Shown here piece after piece: positions 34,982-43,658 of a stretch of DNA of 64,000 bases. A model generated the notes under the pieces. The model was not told the DNA's origin, did not search any database, and was given only the letters and a program-made list of their open reading frames with translations. Made by a program: the position numbers and the translations under genes. Location: NCBI RefSeq assembly GCF_035917455.1, contig NZ_CP109078.1, forward strand, positions 5,006,001-5,070,000, read 5' to 3'. Each line of letters starts with the position of its first letter. Position 1 is the stretch's first letter. Source of the DNA: Micromonospora sp. NBC_01796. Lineage in GTDB: Bacteria > Actinomycetota > Actinomycetes > Mycobacteriales > Micromonosporaceae.

Positions 34982-35803
34982 GGCTTTGGGGAGGGGGAGG
35001 GAGAGGTGTTGGTGGGTTAGGAGCCAGTGGCCGTTGCGGCGTTGGAAGACTCTGGTGCCGCGGGACCAGGTGTCGATGGCGGGGGCGTTGGGGGGCTCTA
35101 TGCGTACGTGGTTGAGGCCCCAGGCGACGGCCAGGTCGTCGCGTACGAGGATCTTCAGGTCGGGGACCGTCCAGGTGACGGCCGTGTCGGGCGGGGCGGC
35201 GTCGAGGTTGCGCTTGCAGAGTTCGCGTACGGCGTCGATGCCCAGGTAGCGCAGCGGCTCCTCGTGCTCGTACGAGACCACGTCGTCGGCGATCGCGGCC
35301 ATCATCCCGTCCAGGTCCCTCGCGGCGGTGTCGGCGAACCACCGCTCGTGCAGCTCCCGAACCTCCCGCTCGGCATCGAGATCATCGCGGGCGGGGCTGT
35401 CCGACGGGCCGTCCAGCGGGAACGAGTGGTGCTCGTGGGCGATCACCCAACGGCCGTCCTCCCGGCGCAGGCCGAAGGTCAGCCGGAGCCGGTTGGCCGG
35501 ATTCGCGGCGAGATCCTGTTCGGTCCCGCAGCGCAGCAGGGCGTACGCGAAGGCAACGTCCTCGCCGGCAGTCACCTCCAACGACTCGATCTCGAACGAA
35601 GCGCCCCCGCGCTGCCACTCGAAGAAGGGCGGCCACGTATCCCGGTAGGCGTCGAGCCCGCGCACCCCCTCGTACGGTGGCGGCACGTCGAACATCACGA
35701 CGTCCTTGGCGTGATCGGCGAGCACCCCGCTCAGGTCGCCGCCGTGCACCGCCTCGGCCCAGTGTTCGATCAGGGCGCGGATCTGCTCTTCGTTGGTCGA
35801 CAT
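34955..35803 (-). CDS. Tandem SnoaL-like (NTF2-fold) protein
   Basis: A 282-aa protein with two NTF2-like/SnoaL domains (about residues 5-130 and 140-270). Domain 1: EQIRALIEHWAEAVHGGDLSG ... DVVMFDVPPPYEGV. Domain 2: REVRELHERWFADTAARDLDGMMAAIADDVVSYE. Single-domain relatives are small ketosteroid-isomerase-like enzymes or binding proteins; the function here is unknown. ATG 35803 is chosen over a TTG four codons upstream. The C-terminal VDHEVSDV is encoded by a palindromic repeat, so it is not an ancestral part of the fold. Confidence 0.82.
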   Translation of the reverse strand: MSTNEEQIRALIEHWAEAVHGGDLSGVLADHAKDVVMFDVPPPYEGVRGLDAYRDTWPPFFEWQRGGASFEIESLEVTAGEDVAFAYALLRCGTEQDLAANPANRLRLTFGLRREDGRWVIAHEHHSFPLDGPSDSPARDDLDAEREVRELHERWFADTAARDLDGMMAAIADDVVSYEHEEPLRYLGIDAVRELCKRNLDAAPPDTAVTWTVPDLKILVRDDLAVAWGLNHVRIEPPNAPAIDTWSRGTRVFQRRNGHWLLTHQHLSLPLPKAVDHEVSDV

Positions 35804-35951
35804 GGGTAAGCCCAATCCCTCCGGCTTGATTACGTCCGTCAGGGACTACAACCCGCGCCAACCCGAAAACTCATCGCCGCATTCGCTCCCGGGTCTCGGG
35901 CACACCGATCTGCGGCTGCTCAGCCCTGTCAAACAGCGCCAGCAACAGGGT

Positions 35952-36164
35952 TCAGCAGCCGAGGATCCGGCCGGTGGTGGCGAGGAAGGCGGCCCACGCG
36001 GAGCGGTCGAAGACGAGTACGGGGCCGGACGGGTCCTTGCTGTCGCGTACGGCAACCGACCCACCGGCCGATGCGGGTTGGAACGCGCACTCGACACAGG
36101 CGCCGTTGTTGGTGCTGCGGCTGCTCTTGACCCAGTGGGCGCGGCTCAGGTCGGGGGTGGACAC
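35952..36164 (-). CDS. DUF397 domain-containing protein
   Basis: A 70-aa protein with the DUF397 pattern: WVKSSRSTNNGACVECAF near the start, VAVRDSKDPSGPVLVFDRSAWAAFL near the end. DUF397 proteins in actinomycetes nearly always sit beside an XRE/DUF5753 regulator, as here (21 bp downstream of it). The pair is thought to form a regulatory or toxin-antitoxin-like module controlling development or antibiotic genes. Confidence 0.93.
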   Translation of the reverse strand: MSTPDLSRAHWVKSSRSTNNGACVECAFQPASAGGSVAVRDSKDPSGPVLVFDRSAWAAFLATTGRILGC

Positions 36165-36185
36165 GAGGGGCCTCCGGGGTGGTGG

Positions 36186-37073
36186 CTAGGCCAGATTGGC
36201 CAACTCCCGGATCATCGCGCGTGAATCGGCGGGGGAGAGGGCGACCTGGCGCAGGTTGTCTGCCACCATGCTATAAGTCCTTACGCTGTCCGGATCCTGC
36301 ACGTACATTGCCCCGTCGAGCAGCTCGGTGTAGGCGATTGGCCGCACGCGACCGAACTCCAGCACGCAGAAACTGCCGATCGCGCCGGCCGCGTGTGGGC
36401 CATCCTCGGGGCGGATCACCTGGACCGTGACGTTCGGCAGCTCGGACATGGTGACCAGGTGGGCGAGCTGGGCCCGGCGGGTCTCGTCGCCGTTGACCCG
36501 CAGGCGCAGTGCCGCCTCGCCGATCACCGCGTGCAGGGTCAGCGGCTCGTCCTCGGTCAACCGCCGGGCGCGGGTCTGGCGGAACGAGACGAAGCGCTCG
36601 GCGTGGTCGGGTCGGACGAAGCCGGTGCCGATGGTCAGCGCCTGGGCGTACTCCTCGGTCTGCAACAGTCCGGGGATCACCATGGATTCGAACACGAACG
36701 CACCCTCGGCCAGACCTTCGAGCCCGACGTAGGTCTTGAACCAGTCCGGCATCACGTTCGCCCACGGCGCCCACCAGGTCTTGGCGTCGGAGCGGGTGGC
36801 CAGCGAGGTGAGGCGTTCGATCGCCGCCTGGTCGGCGCCGCAGGCCCGCAGCACGGTCGCGATGTCGTCGGGAAACTGCTGGTAGCGACCGCTCTCCATG
36901 TGGCCGAGCTTCGGCTTGCCGATCCCGGTGGCGGTGGCCAGCTCGCTCAGGGACATCGGTACGTCGCGCCGGTAGCGGCTCAGCTCGGCACCGATCAGCC
37001 AGCGCAGCGCGGAAGGGTCGGTACGTGCGACCACGGGAGCCTCGCCTCCATGAGAATCGATACGAAGCATCAT
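36186..37073 (-). CDS. XRE regulator with C-terminal DUF5753 domain
   Basis: A 295-aa protein. An N-terminal helix-turn-helix (SLSELATATGIGKPKLGHMESGRYQQFPDD, residues about 40-70) is followed by a DUF5753 domain marked by FESMVIPGLLQTEEYAQAL and VIGEAALRL. ATG 37073 (ATG ATG) lies 8 bp after GGAAGGG; a TTG at 37097 is the alternative. It is paired with DUF397 downstream and divergent from a 107-aa gene, with a perfect 12-bp palindrome between them. Confidence 0.92.
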   Translation of the reverse strand: MMLRIDSHGGEAPVVARTDPSALRWLIGAELSRYRRDVPMSLSELATATGIGKPKLGHMESGRYQQFPDDIATVLRACGADQAAIERLTSLATRSDAKTWWAPWANVMPDWFKTYVGLEGLAEGAFVFESMVIPGLLQTEEYAQALTIGTGFVRPDHAERFVSFRQTRARRLTEDEPLTLHAVIGEAALRLRVNGDETRRAQLAHLVTMSELPNVTVQVIRPEDGPHAAGAIGSFCVLEFGRVRPIAYTELLDGAMYVQDPDSVRTYSMVADNLRQVALSPADSRAMIRELANLA

Positions 37074-37106
37074 GCCGGTAGCCCTTCCGTTACGCAAGGG
37101 AGTCGA

Positions 37107-37118
37107 CTATACGTATAG
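37107..37118. promoter_or_regulatory. Perfect palindrome CTATACGTATAG in the XRE divergent promoter region
   Basis: A 12-bp AT-rich perfect palindrome in a roughly 70% GC region sits 34 bp from the XRE start and 27 bp from the divergent 107-aa gene. It is a likely operator and/or overlaps a -10 element (TATACG/TATAGC). Confidence 0.5.
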
Positions 37119-37144
37119 CAACACAAGATGCGTAGGAGGTTGAG

Positions 37145-37468
37145 ATGGACGACGTCATGCCCGTACCGGTCGACACCCCGCTCGGCACGCCCGAGGAGTT
37201 CCACCAGCTCTTGCTCGAACTGGCCACCGACTACGCGCCCCGGCGCTTCGCCATCTGCGAGGAGCACGGCGATCGGATCGACGGCCGGGTGTTCGCCTGG
37301 GGCATGGCGTTCGAGGACCACGCCTGGCTCTGCGCCGACGACAGCAGCCTCGTCGGGAAGTTCGCCACCGCCGAGAACGCCGTCCGGGTCCTCTCCCGTG
37401 GCGGCCGGCGGCTGCACCTGAGCTGGATCGACGCAATCTCGGCCGGGTACCGGACCGACTCCGACTGA
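37145..37468 (+). CDS. Small protein of unknown function divergent from the XRE/DUF397 pair
   Basis: A 107-aa protein with a strong AGGAGG (37134-37139) 5 bp before ATG. It is acidic and soluble, with CEEHGDRIDGRVFAWGMAFEDHAWLCADDSS in the middle. Similar short genes accompany XRE/DUF397 pairs in some actinomycetes, but I cannot name a family. The stop lies in the first unit of a 24-bp tandem duplication. Confidence 0.75.
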   Translation: MDDVMPVPVDTPLGTPEEFHQLLLELATDYAPRRFAICEEHGDRIDGRVFAWGMAFEDHAWLCADDSSLVGKFATAENAVRVLSRGGRRLHLSWIDAISAGYRTDSD

Positions 37469-37497
37469 CGGGACCGGACCGACTCCGACTGACGGGA
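37450..37497. repeat. Perfect 24-bp tandem duplication over a stop codon
   Basis: Two identical 24-bp units (37450-37473 and 37474-37497) begin CCGGACCGACTCCGACTGAC. The first contains the TGA of the 107-aa gene, and the second abuts the stop codon of the convergent TusA gene at 37498. Confidence 0.92.
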
Positions 37498-37746
37498 TTA
37501 GTGCAGGCGGCGGAGGTCGTAGGCGGGGGAGTCGTCGACCGAACCGGCGGCGACGAACTCCTGGCCGCGCATCCGGCACCAGGCGGGAAAGTCGATCGCG
37601 GCGGCCGGATCGTCGGCGAGGACCCGCAGGACCGCACCGACCGGCAGCTCGGGCAGGCGGCGGGCGGCGGCGATCACCGGCAGCGGGCAGCGCTGCCCGA
37701 GACAGTCCAGCACCTCGACGGGATCGGAAGAGGCGGCGGCGGTCAC
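37498..37746 (-). CDS. TusA/SirA-like sulfur carrier
   Basis: An 82-aa protein with the TusA signature LDCLGQRCPLPV (Cys20 of the CPxP motif is the persulfide carrier). GTG 37746 overlaps the stop of the upstream cysteine desulfurase by 4 bp, so the carrier is coupled to its likely sulfur donor. The final acceptor (tRNA thiolation, molybdopterin or Fe-S chemistry) is not evident. Confidence 0.9.
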   Translation of the reverse strand: MTAAASSDPVEVLDCLGQRCPLPVIAAARRLPELPVGAVLRVLADDPAAAIDFPAWCRMRGQEFVAAGSVDDSPAYDLRRLH

Positions 37747-38915
37747 AGGCCCACCACCCCGGCCTCGGCCCGCAGGTCGGCGACGACCGTCGGCAGTTCG
37801 GCCAGGAACCGGTCCACCTCGGCGGCGGTGCTCTCCCGGTGCAGCGAGATCCGTACGTTGCCGTGTGACAACACTCCCATCGCCGCCAGCACGTGCGACG
37901 GTTCCAGCGTCGAGGAGGTGCAGGACGAGCCGGAGGAGACCGCGAACCCGCGCCGGTCCAGCGCGTGCAGCAGCGCCTCGCCGTCGACGTACAGGCAGGA
38001 GAAGGTGACCAGGTGCGGGAGCCGGTGGTCAGGGTCGCCGACCACCTCGACGTCCGGGACCGTCGCGGCGACGGTCGCCCGGATCCGGTCGACCAGGGCC
38101 GACAACCGGGCCGCCTCCGCGACCGCGTCGGTGGTCACCGCCCGCAGCGCCGCCGCCGCGGCCACGATCGCCGGCAGGTTCAACACCCCCGGCGTACGCC
38201 CGGCCTCCCGCTCGTCCTCCGGATAGGGCGACAGCCAGCGGGTGCCCTTGCGGACCACCAGCAGCCCGACGCCGGGCGGCCCGCCCCACTTGTGCGCGCT
38301 GGCCGACAGGACCGACCAGCCCTCCGGCAGCGCAACCCGGCCGAGCGACTGGGCCGCGTCGACGTAGAGCGGGACCCCGGCGGTGGCGCAGACCTCGGCC
38401 GCCTCGGTCACGGGCTGTAACGTACCGACCTCGTGGCTGGCACTGATCAGTGCGGCGAACGCCACACCGGGCGCGGTCACCGCCGCCGACCAGGCCGCCG
38501 GGTCGATCCGGCCCAGCCGGTCCACGGGTACGGAGACAGCCGAACCGCCGGCCGCCACGTGCCGCCCGGCCGCGTGCAGGACCGCGGAGTGTTCGATCGC
38601 CGAGTGCACCAGCGTGTTGCCCGCCCGGCGGCGCCCGGCCAACCCGCCGAGCACGGCGGCGTGCGCCGCGGTCGTACCGCTGGCGGTGAAGGAGAGCTCG
38701 TCCGGGCGTACCCCCAGGATCTGTGCGGTCGCGGCCCGCGCCGCGTCGAGCAGTTGGCGTGCCCGGCGGGCCTGCGTGTACAGCTTGGCCGGGTCGGCCC
38801 AGCCGTCGGTGAGGGCGGCGAGCAGGGCCTGGCGGGCCACCGGATGCAGTGGTGCGGCGGTGGCCGTGTCGAAGTAGACCGGCGTTACGCTCTCCGGCGG
38901 CGCTACGGGGTTCAC
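37743..38915 (-). CDS. Cysteine desulfurase (NifS/IscS-like)
   Basis: A 390-aa PLP enzyme that releases sulfur from cysteine as a persulfide. The PLP site is visible as Asp186 (YVDAAQS) and the Schiff-base Lys209 (SASAHKWGG). The catalytic Cys loop is SSGSSCTSS (about residue 337). GTG 38915 is the best start (VNPVAPPESVTPVYFD); the frame is open for 59 more codons but without homologous sequence. It forms a coupled operon with the TusA-like gene. Confidence 0.9.
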   Translation of the reverse strand: MNPVAPPESVTPVYFDTATAAPLHPVARQALLAALTDGWADPAKLYTQARRARQLLDAARAATAQILGVRPDELSFTASGTTAAHAAVLGGLAGRRRAGNTLVHSAIEHSAVLHAAGRHVAAGGSAVSVPVDRLGRIDPAAWSAAVTAPGVAFAALISASHEVGTLQPVTEAAEVCATAGVPLYVDAAQSLGRVALPEGWSVLSASAHKWGGPPGVGLLVVRKGTRWLSPYPEDEREAGRTPGVLNLPAIVAAAAALRAVTTDAVAEAARLSALVDRIRATVAATVPDVEVVGDPDHRLPHLVTFSCLYVDGEALLHALDRRGFAVSSGSSCTSSTLEPSHVLAAMGVLSHGNVRISLHRESTAAEVDRFLAELPTVVADLRAEAGVVGL

Positions 38916-39082
38916 ACTGTGAACGGTAACCCGGCTCGGATCGAGCAAGATCCCCATTGGGGGACAGAGTGACCCCAGAGCCGTTCGGCCCGGCATGGTC
39001 GAGTAATCTGCGACCGTCGGTGACGCCTTTGCTGTTGGTACGGAAAACAGACACCAGCGGCGCGCTAGGGAGGCAGGACCAG

Positions 39083-40027
39083 GTGGTCGCAAGGGGTTCA
39101 GATGTACGGCCCACGGCCGGAAGGCGCAGCCAACGGCGTAATGCCGTCCGGCTCGCCGGGCTCGGTGTCGGTGGCGCGGCGCTGCTGACCCTGCTCACCG
39201 GCTGTGACGTCGGCGGGGCGGTCAGCGGCTTCGGTTGGCCGCAGGGCGGAATCACTCCGCAGTCGCACCGGATGTACGACCTTTGGATCGCGTCCGCGAT
39301 CGCCGCGCTCGCGGTCGGCGTATTCGTGTGGGGCCTGATCTTCTGGTGCATCATCCGTTACCGCAAGCGCGGTGACTCGCTGCCCGTACAGACCCGGTTC
39401 AACATGCCGATGGAGTTCCTTTACACCATCGCGCCGGTTCTCATCGTGGCGGTGCTCTTCTACTACACCGCGATCATCCAGACCGACGTCGACCGGACGT
39501 CGAAGAACCCGGATGTGACCGTCGAGGTAGTCGCGTTCAAGTGGAACTGGCAGTTCAATTACCGCGACGGTGTCGGAGCCGACGCCAACACGGTCGCCTC
39601 CACGCTCGGCACCACCGAGGTGATCCCGATCCTGGTGCTGCCGACCGACCGGTCGATCCGGTTCGAGGAGACCAGCAAGGACGTCATCCACTCGTTCTGG
39701 GTGCCCGAGCTGCTCTTCAAGCGGGACGTCTTCCCGGGCAACGTGCGCAACGTCTTCGAGGTCACCCGGTTGACCACCGAGGGCGCGTACGTCGGCCGCT
39801 GCGCCGAGCTCTGCGGCACGTACCACTCGATGATGAACTTCGAGCTGCGCGTGGTCTCGCCGACCGAGTACGACCAGTTCCTGGCGGCGAAGAAGGCCGG
39901 TCAGTCGACGCAGGACGCGCTGAGCGCGATCGGCGAGGACCCGCTGGCCACCACGACCGAGCCGTTCAAGACCCGGCGTGACCAGAACAACTTCAACAAG
40001 ACCAACGCTACCGGCGTGGGAAGCTGA
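39083..40027 (+). CDS. ctaC: Cytochrome c oxidase subunit II
   Basis: A 314-aa aa3-type oxidase subunit that receives electrons through its CuA centre. GTG 39083 follows AGGCAGGA. The N-terminal signal ends in the lipobox LLTGC (Cys41), so it is a lipoprotein anchored before two membrane helices. The soluble cupredoxin domain carries CuA ligands in VIHSFWVPE and CAELCGTYHSMM. Subunit I (ctaD) does not follow, although ctaC and ctaD are often adjacent. Confidence 0.95.
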   Translation: MVARGSDVRPTAGRRSQRRNAVRLAGLGVGGAALLTLLTGCDVGGAVSGFGWPQGGITPQSHRMYDLWIASAIAALAVGVFVWGLIFWCIIRYRKRGDSLPVQTRFNMPMEFLYTIAPVLIVAVLFYYTAIIQTDVDRTSKNPDVTVEVVAFKWNWQFNYRDGVGADANTVASTLGTTEVIPILVLPTDRSIRFEETSKDVIHSFWVPELLFKRDVFPGNVRNVFEVTRLTTEGAYVGRCAELCGTYHSMMNFELRVVSPTEYDQFLAAKKAGQSTQDALSAIGEDPLATTTEPFKTRRDQNNFNKTNATGVGS

Positions 40028-40035
40028 GGACGGGC

Positions 40036-40461
40036 ATGAAGTCTGAGTGGCGCCTCTTCGGCATCCTCGCGGTCTTTCTGTTCATCGTGACCTTCGTGTA
40101 CGCGGGTTGGACCGATGGTCAGATGGGCCACGTCGACTGGATCGGCAGCACCGCCCTGGCGCTGTCCACCCTGCTCCTGTTGATGTGCGGTGGCTTCTTC
40201 TGGTTCGTCTCCCGGCGGATCGACCCTCGCCCGGAGGACCGGCCGGACGCGGAGATCGCGGACGGCGCCGGGGAGATCGGCTTCTTCAGCCCCGGCAGCT
40301 ACTGGCCGTTCGGCCTGGCCGTCTCGGCCAGCATCGCCGGCCTCGGCCTGGTGTTCTGGCTCTGGTGGCTGATCGGCGTCGGCCTGCTCGCGGTCATCTT
40401 CTCCGCCTGCGGCCTGCTCTTCGAGTACTACTCCGGCACCCGGCGCACCGCCGAGCACTGA
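40036..40461 (+). CDS. ctaF: Actinobacterial cytochrome c oxidase subunit IV
   Basis: A 141-aa membrane protein with four hydrophobic helices and the actinobacterial signature DGAGEIGFFSPGSYWPF in the middle loop. It lies 8 bp after ctaC and stabilises the oxidase in the bc1-aa3 supercomplex. A strong terminator follows. Confidence 0.93.
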   Translation: MKSEWRLFGILAVFLFIVTFVYAGWTDGQMGHVDWIGSTALALSTLLLLMCGGFFWFVSRRIDPRPEDRPDAEIADGAGEIGFFSPGSYWPFGLAVSASIAGLGLVFWLWWLIGVGLLAVIFSACGLLFEYYSGTRRTAEH

Positions 40462-40494
40462 GCCGGTAGCCGGCAACACCGGCAACACACATCG

Positions 40495-40532
40495 AGCCGT
40501 CGACCGGGATCCGTCCCGGTCGACGGCTTTTT
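40495..40532 (+). terminator. Terminator of ctaCF
   Basis: A perfect 15-bp stem (40495-40509 with 40514-40528) with a 4-nt loop is followed by a T run (40528-40532). Confidence 0.93.
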
Positions 40533-40570
40533 GGCATGGTCTCCGAGATGCGGCATGGTCCCCGAGATGC
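40533..40570. repeat. 19-bp tandem repeat at a convergent junction
   Basis: GGCATGGTCTCCGAGATGC (40533-40551) is followed directly by the same sequence with one mismatch (40552-40570). It lies exactly between the terminators of ctaF and of the convergent trpD. Confidence 0.9.
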
Positions 40571-40572
40571 GG

Positions 40573-40606
40573 ACCGGGCTGTACGCAGAGGTGCGTACAG
40601 CCCGGT
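40573..40606 (-). terminator. trpD: Terminator of trpD
   Basis: A perfect 15-bp stem (40573-40587 with 40592-40606) with a 4-nt loop lies 51 bp beyond the trpD stop. Confidence 0.88.
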
Positions 40607-40657
40607 GAAAGCGCTGGTAGAGCCCCTAACGGCCGGTGCGGGCCCTCGGGGTAGGGG

Positions 40658-41722
40658 TCAGGCTTCCTCGGACGCCTTGGCGGCCGTGGCGACCTCGATC
40701 CAACGGTCGAGGGTACGGGCGGCGGCGCCGGAGTCGATCGACTCCTCGGCGACCCGCAGCCCCTCGCGCAACGACGTCATCAGGTCGCCGCCCAGCCCAC
40801 CGGCGGCAGCCAGGGCCGCTGCCGTGTTGACCAGCACCGCGTCCCGGACCGGGCCGTGCTCACCGGCGAGCAGCCGGCGGGCCGCGTCGGCGTTGAAGGT
40901 CGCGTCCCCGCCCCGCAGGTCACCCGGGGCGGAGCGGGGCAGCCCGAGGTCGGTCGAGTCGAGCACGGTCTCGGTCACCCGGCCGTCGGCGGCGACCCAC
41001 ACCCGGGTCGGCGCGGCGGTGCTGAACTCGTCCAGCCCATCCTCACCGCGCATGACCAGCACCGAGTCGCCACGGCCGGCGAACACGCCGGCCATCACCG
41101 GGGCCATCCGCAGGTCGAAGCAGCCGACCGCGGCGGCGGTGGGGCGGCCCGGGTTGGTCAGCGGACCGAGGAAGTTGAAGGCGGTCGGCACGCCGAGTTC
41201 ACGGCGCGGAACCGAGGCGTGTCGAAAGCCGGGGTGGAACCGGGCGGCGAAACAGAAGCCGATCCCGACCTCGGTGACGCAGCGTGCCACCCCGGCCGGG
41301 CTGAGGTCGAGCGGGATGCCGAGGAATTCGAGCAGGTCGGCGGCACCGCACGAGGAGGAGGCGGCCCGGTTGCCGTGCTTGACCACGCGTACGCCGGCCC
41401 CGGCCACCACCATCGCGGTCATGGTCGAGATGTTGACCGTGTGCGCCCGGTCGCCGCCGGTGCCGACCACGTCGACCGCGCCGGCCCGGATCTCGTCCGG
41501 CAGGTCCACCGGCACCGCGCTGGTGAGCATCGCCTCAACCAGACCGGCCAGCTCGGCGGTGGTCTCACCCTTGGCCCGCAGCGCCATCGCGAACCCGGCG
41601 ATCTGGACCGGGGTGGCCGACCCGGACATGATCTCGCCCATCGCCCAGGCCGTGTCGGCGGTGGACAGTTCCTCGGCGCGCAGCAGCGCGGCGAGCAGGT
41701 TCGACCAGGTCCGTTCGCCCAC
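40658..41722 (-). CDS. trpD: Anthranilate phosphoribosyltransferase
   Basis: A 354-aa tryptophan pathway enzyme that transfers phosphoribose from PRPP to anthranilate. The PRPP motif [16 protein letters not shown] and the anthranilate-site [18 protein letters not shown] are intact. GTG 41722 is the start. No other trp gene is near; trpD beside the cytochrome genes is a known actinobacterial arrangement. Confidence 0.95.
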   Translation of the reverse strand: MGERTWSNLLAALLRAEELSTADTAWAMGEIMSGSATPVQIAGFAMALRAKGETTAELAGLVEAMLTSAVPVDLPDEIRAGAVDVVGTGGDRAHTVNISTMTAMVVAGAGVRVVKHGNRAASSSCGAADLLEFLGIPLDLSPAGVARCVTEVGIGFCFAARFHPGFRHASVPRRELGVPTAFNFLGPLTNPGRPTAAAVGCFDLRMAPVMAGVFAGRGDSVLVMRGEDGLDEFSTAAPTRVWVAADGRVTETVLDSTDLGLPRSAPGDLRGGDATFNADAARRLLAGEHGPVRDAVLVNTAAALAAAGGLGGDLMTSLREGLRVAEESIDSGAAARTLDRWIEVATAAKASEEA

Positions 41723-41814
41723 GGTGGGCCTCCCGAGCGGGGGTTGGGATACGGGCTGTGGCGCAGGTTCCCCAGTGGGCTCGACCGCGTCGGGCGCGGT
41801 CGGCCGGTCCAGCG

Positions 41815-42225
41815 TCAGGCCGCGCTGCTCGCCCCGCTCGCGCGTACGCGCAGCAGGTCGGCGACGGTCCGGCCGGTGGTCACCGGGTCGAGCGGGTGCA
41901 CCAGGGTCGCGTCGACCTGGGCGTACGCGGCCAGCCAGCGGTCCGCCGCGCGGGCGATCACCACACAGGTGGGCGGCGAGTCCTCACGGTCGTCCTTGAT
42001 CTGCCGGGCGATGCCGATGCCGCCGGCCGGGGTCGCCTCACCGTCGAGCAGCATCAGGTCGATCTCGTAGGTGTCGACCAGCCGGACGCACTCCGCGTAG
42101 GTGGAGGCGTCGACGAACTCGACCGAGAGGTCACTGGCCGGACGGGTGCCCACGGCGGAGCGCATCCGGTCCCGGACCTGCGGGTCGTCGCTGTACAGCA
42201 GGACGGTGTAAAGACGTTCGGTCAT
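41815..42225 (-). CDS. Receiver-like stand-alone protein
   Basis: A 136-aa response-regulator-like fold without an output domain. The acidic pair (YSDDPQV) and candidate phospho-Asp (LMLLDGE) are present, but the conserved Lys before Pro is replaced (VHPLDP), so normal phosphorylation signalling is doubtful. ATG 42225 ([14 protein letters not shown]) is chosen; the 141-codon upstream extension is low-complexity antisense sequence. It lies 92 bp before trpD on the same strand, with ctaG upstream. Confidence 0.75.
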   Translation of the reverse strand: MTERLYTVLLYSDDPQVRDRMRSAVGTRPASDLSVEFVDASTYAECVRLVDTYEIDLMLLDGEATPAGGIGIARQIKDDREDSPPTCVVIARAADRWLAAYAQVDATLVHPLDPVTTGRTVADLLRVRASGASSAA

Positions 42226-42412
42226 CGGTCCCAGGGCTCCCAGGTCGTAGCTGCCCGCTGATCGTACCGGTCGCCGCCGGGGGGGCCGGTTCCACCCGTG
42301 GACCGGGGCCGGGGCCGCCCGGATGGCGGGACCGGGCGATCGACGTCCCGCCCCGCCCGCGACTCGCGGCCGGTCCGGTGCCACCTCCGGCCGGTCGGGC
42401 CGGGGTACGGAC

Positions 42413-43549
42413 TCAGCCGGCCGCCCCGCCGGACACGCTCGAAGCCGAGGCACTGCCGGACGGGGTCGGGACGCTGCCGGACGGGGTCGGGACGCTGCCG
42501 GACGGGGTCGGGGCGCTGCCGGACGGGGGCGGGACGGGCGGGTCGGCATCGTCGGGGCCGACGGGGTCGAGCGTGGCGCTGGAGGAGGCCCCAGCGGCGG
42601 AGACGGTGGCAGCGGCGAGGTCGCGGGCCTCCTGGCGGTCGAGCTCACGGTCGACCCGGCGGGCCTCCCGCTCCGACTGGCGCATCCACTGGAGCACCAG
42701 AACCGCGATCATTGTCACGCTGACGAACTCGCCACCGGCCCACAGGATGCCCCCGGCGACCTTCTGGTCGGCCCACGGGTCGGACCAGTCGAGGGCGAGC
42801 GAGGGGTACCAGTCGCCGCCGAAGAGGGTGGAACTCTGCATCACGGTGAGCCCCAGCACGGTGTGGAACGGCACCGAGAGCAGCATCAGCAGCGCCCGCC
42901 CCGGGTACGGCCAGCGTCCCGGCAGCGGGTCCAGCCCGACCAGCGGCCAGAAGAACAGGCAGCCGGTGAGGATGAAGTGGGCGTGGATCAGCTCGTGCGC
43001 CCACGCGTGTTCGAGCGTGAAGCGGTAGAGGTCCGTGAAATAGAGCACGAACGGGTTCACCACGAACAGGCCGAAGGCGAACAGCGGAAAGGCGAGCACC
43101 CGGGCCACCCGGCTGTGCACCACCGCGAGCAGTCGGCGACGCGGCGCGCCGGTGAGCGTACGCAGAGCGAGGGTCATCGGCGCGCCGAGCGCGAGGAAGA
43201 TCGGCGCGACCATGGACAGGACCATGTGCTGGACCATGTGTACGGACAGCAGCGACGTGTCGTACGCGTGCAGTCCGCTGACCGTCACCGCCGCTATCGA
43301 GCCGAGTCCGGGGCCGATGAACAGCACCGTCCGGGAGACCGGCCAGTGGTCGCCACGTACCCGCAGCCGGTGCACCCCGTACAGGTAGAGGCCGGTGGCG
43401 AGCACCAGGCCGACCGCCAACCAGCTGTCCAGCCTGGTCTGGGTGAAGATCGCGGAGACGGTGAACGGGGGCGGACCGGAAACCTCGGCCGACGCCAGGG
43501 TCGGCGTCAAGGTCGAGGTGAGGGTGTGAATCGGATCGACGCGCAGCAC
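42413..43549 (-). CDS. ctaG: Cytochrome c oxidase assembly protein, CtaG (caa3) family
   Basis: A 378-aa membrane protein with about seven helices and the caa3-CtaG pattern: [21 protein letters not shown] and [23 protein letters not shown]. The His residues may bind copper for CuB insertion. GTG 43549 is the best available start, though no Shine-Dalgarno sequence is visible. The C-terminal about 45 residues are Pro/Ser/Gly repeats of SGSVPTP from 21-bp DNA units. It is divergent from ctaE. Confidence 0.85.
   Translation of the reverse strand: MLRVDPIHTLTSTLTPTLASAEVSGPPPFTVSAIFTQTRLDSWLAVGLVLATGLYLYGVHRLRVRGDHWPVSRTVLFIGPGLGSIAAVTVSGLHAYDTSLLSVHMVQHMVLSMVAPIFLALGAPMTLALRTLTGAPRRRLLAVVHSRVARVLAFPLFAFGLFVVNPFVLYFTDLYRFTLEHAWAHELIHAHFILTGCLFFWPLVGLDPLPGRWPYPGRALLMLLSVPFHTVLGLTVMQSSTLFGGDWYPSLALDWSDPWADQKVAGGILWAGGEFVSVTMIAVLVLQWMRQSEREARRVDRELDRQEARDLAAATVSAAGASSSATLDPVGPDDADPPVPPPSGSAPTPSGSVPTPSGSVPTPSGSASASSVSGGAAG
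42453..42536. repeat. ctaG: Four 21-bp tandem units in the ctaG 3' end
   Basis: Units at 42453-42473, 42474-42494, 42495-42515 and 42516-42536 are of the type CTGCCGGACGGGGTCGGGAC plus one base. The first two are identical, the third has one change, and the fourth is more degenerate. They encode a Ser-Gly-Ser-Val-Pro-Thr-Pro repeat. Confidence 0.9.
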
Positions 43550-43658
43550 GTTTTTCAGGCTAGGCCAGTCGAAGCGGGCAAGGTTAGCTACCCCGGAACT
43601 CGTGCCGGTTTTGCCACCCCGAGGATCGCGGGTGCTGATCGGGGGCAATAATGACCGC

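Noticed and set aside
36393-37118. 241-codon plus-strand frame opposite the XRE gene
   Set aside because: Shadow frame; it would also cover the divergent promoter region and has no ribosome site.
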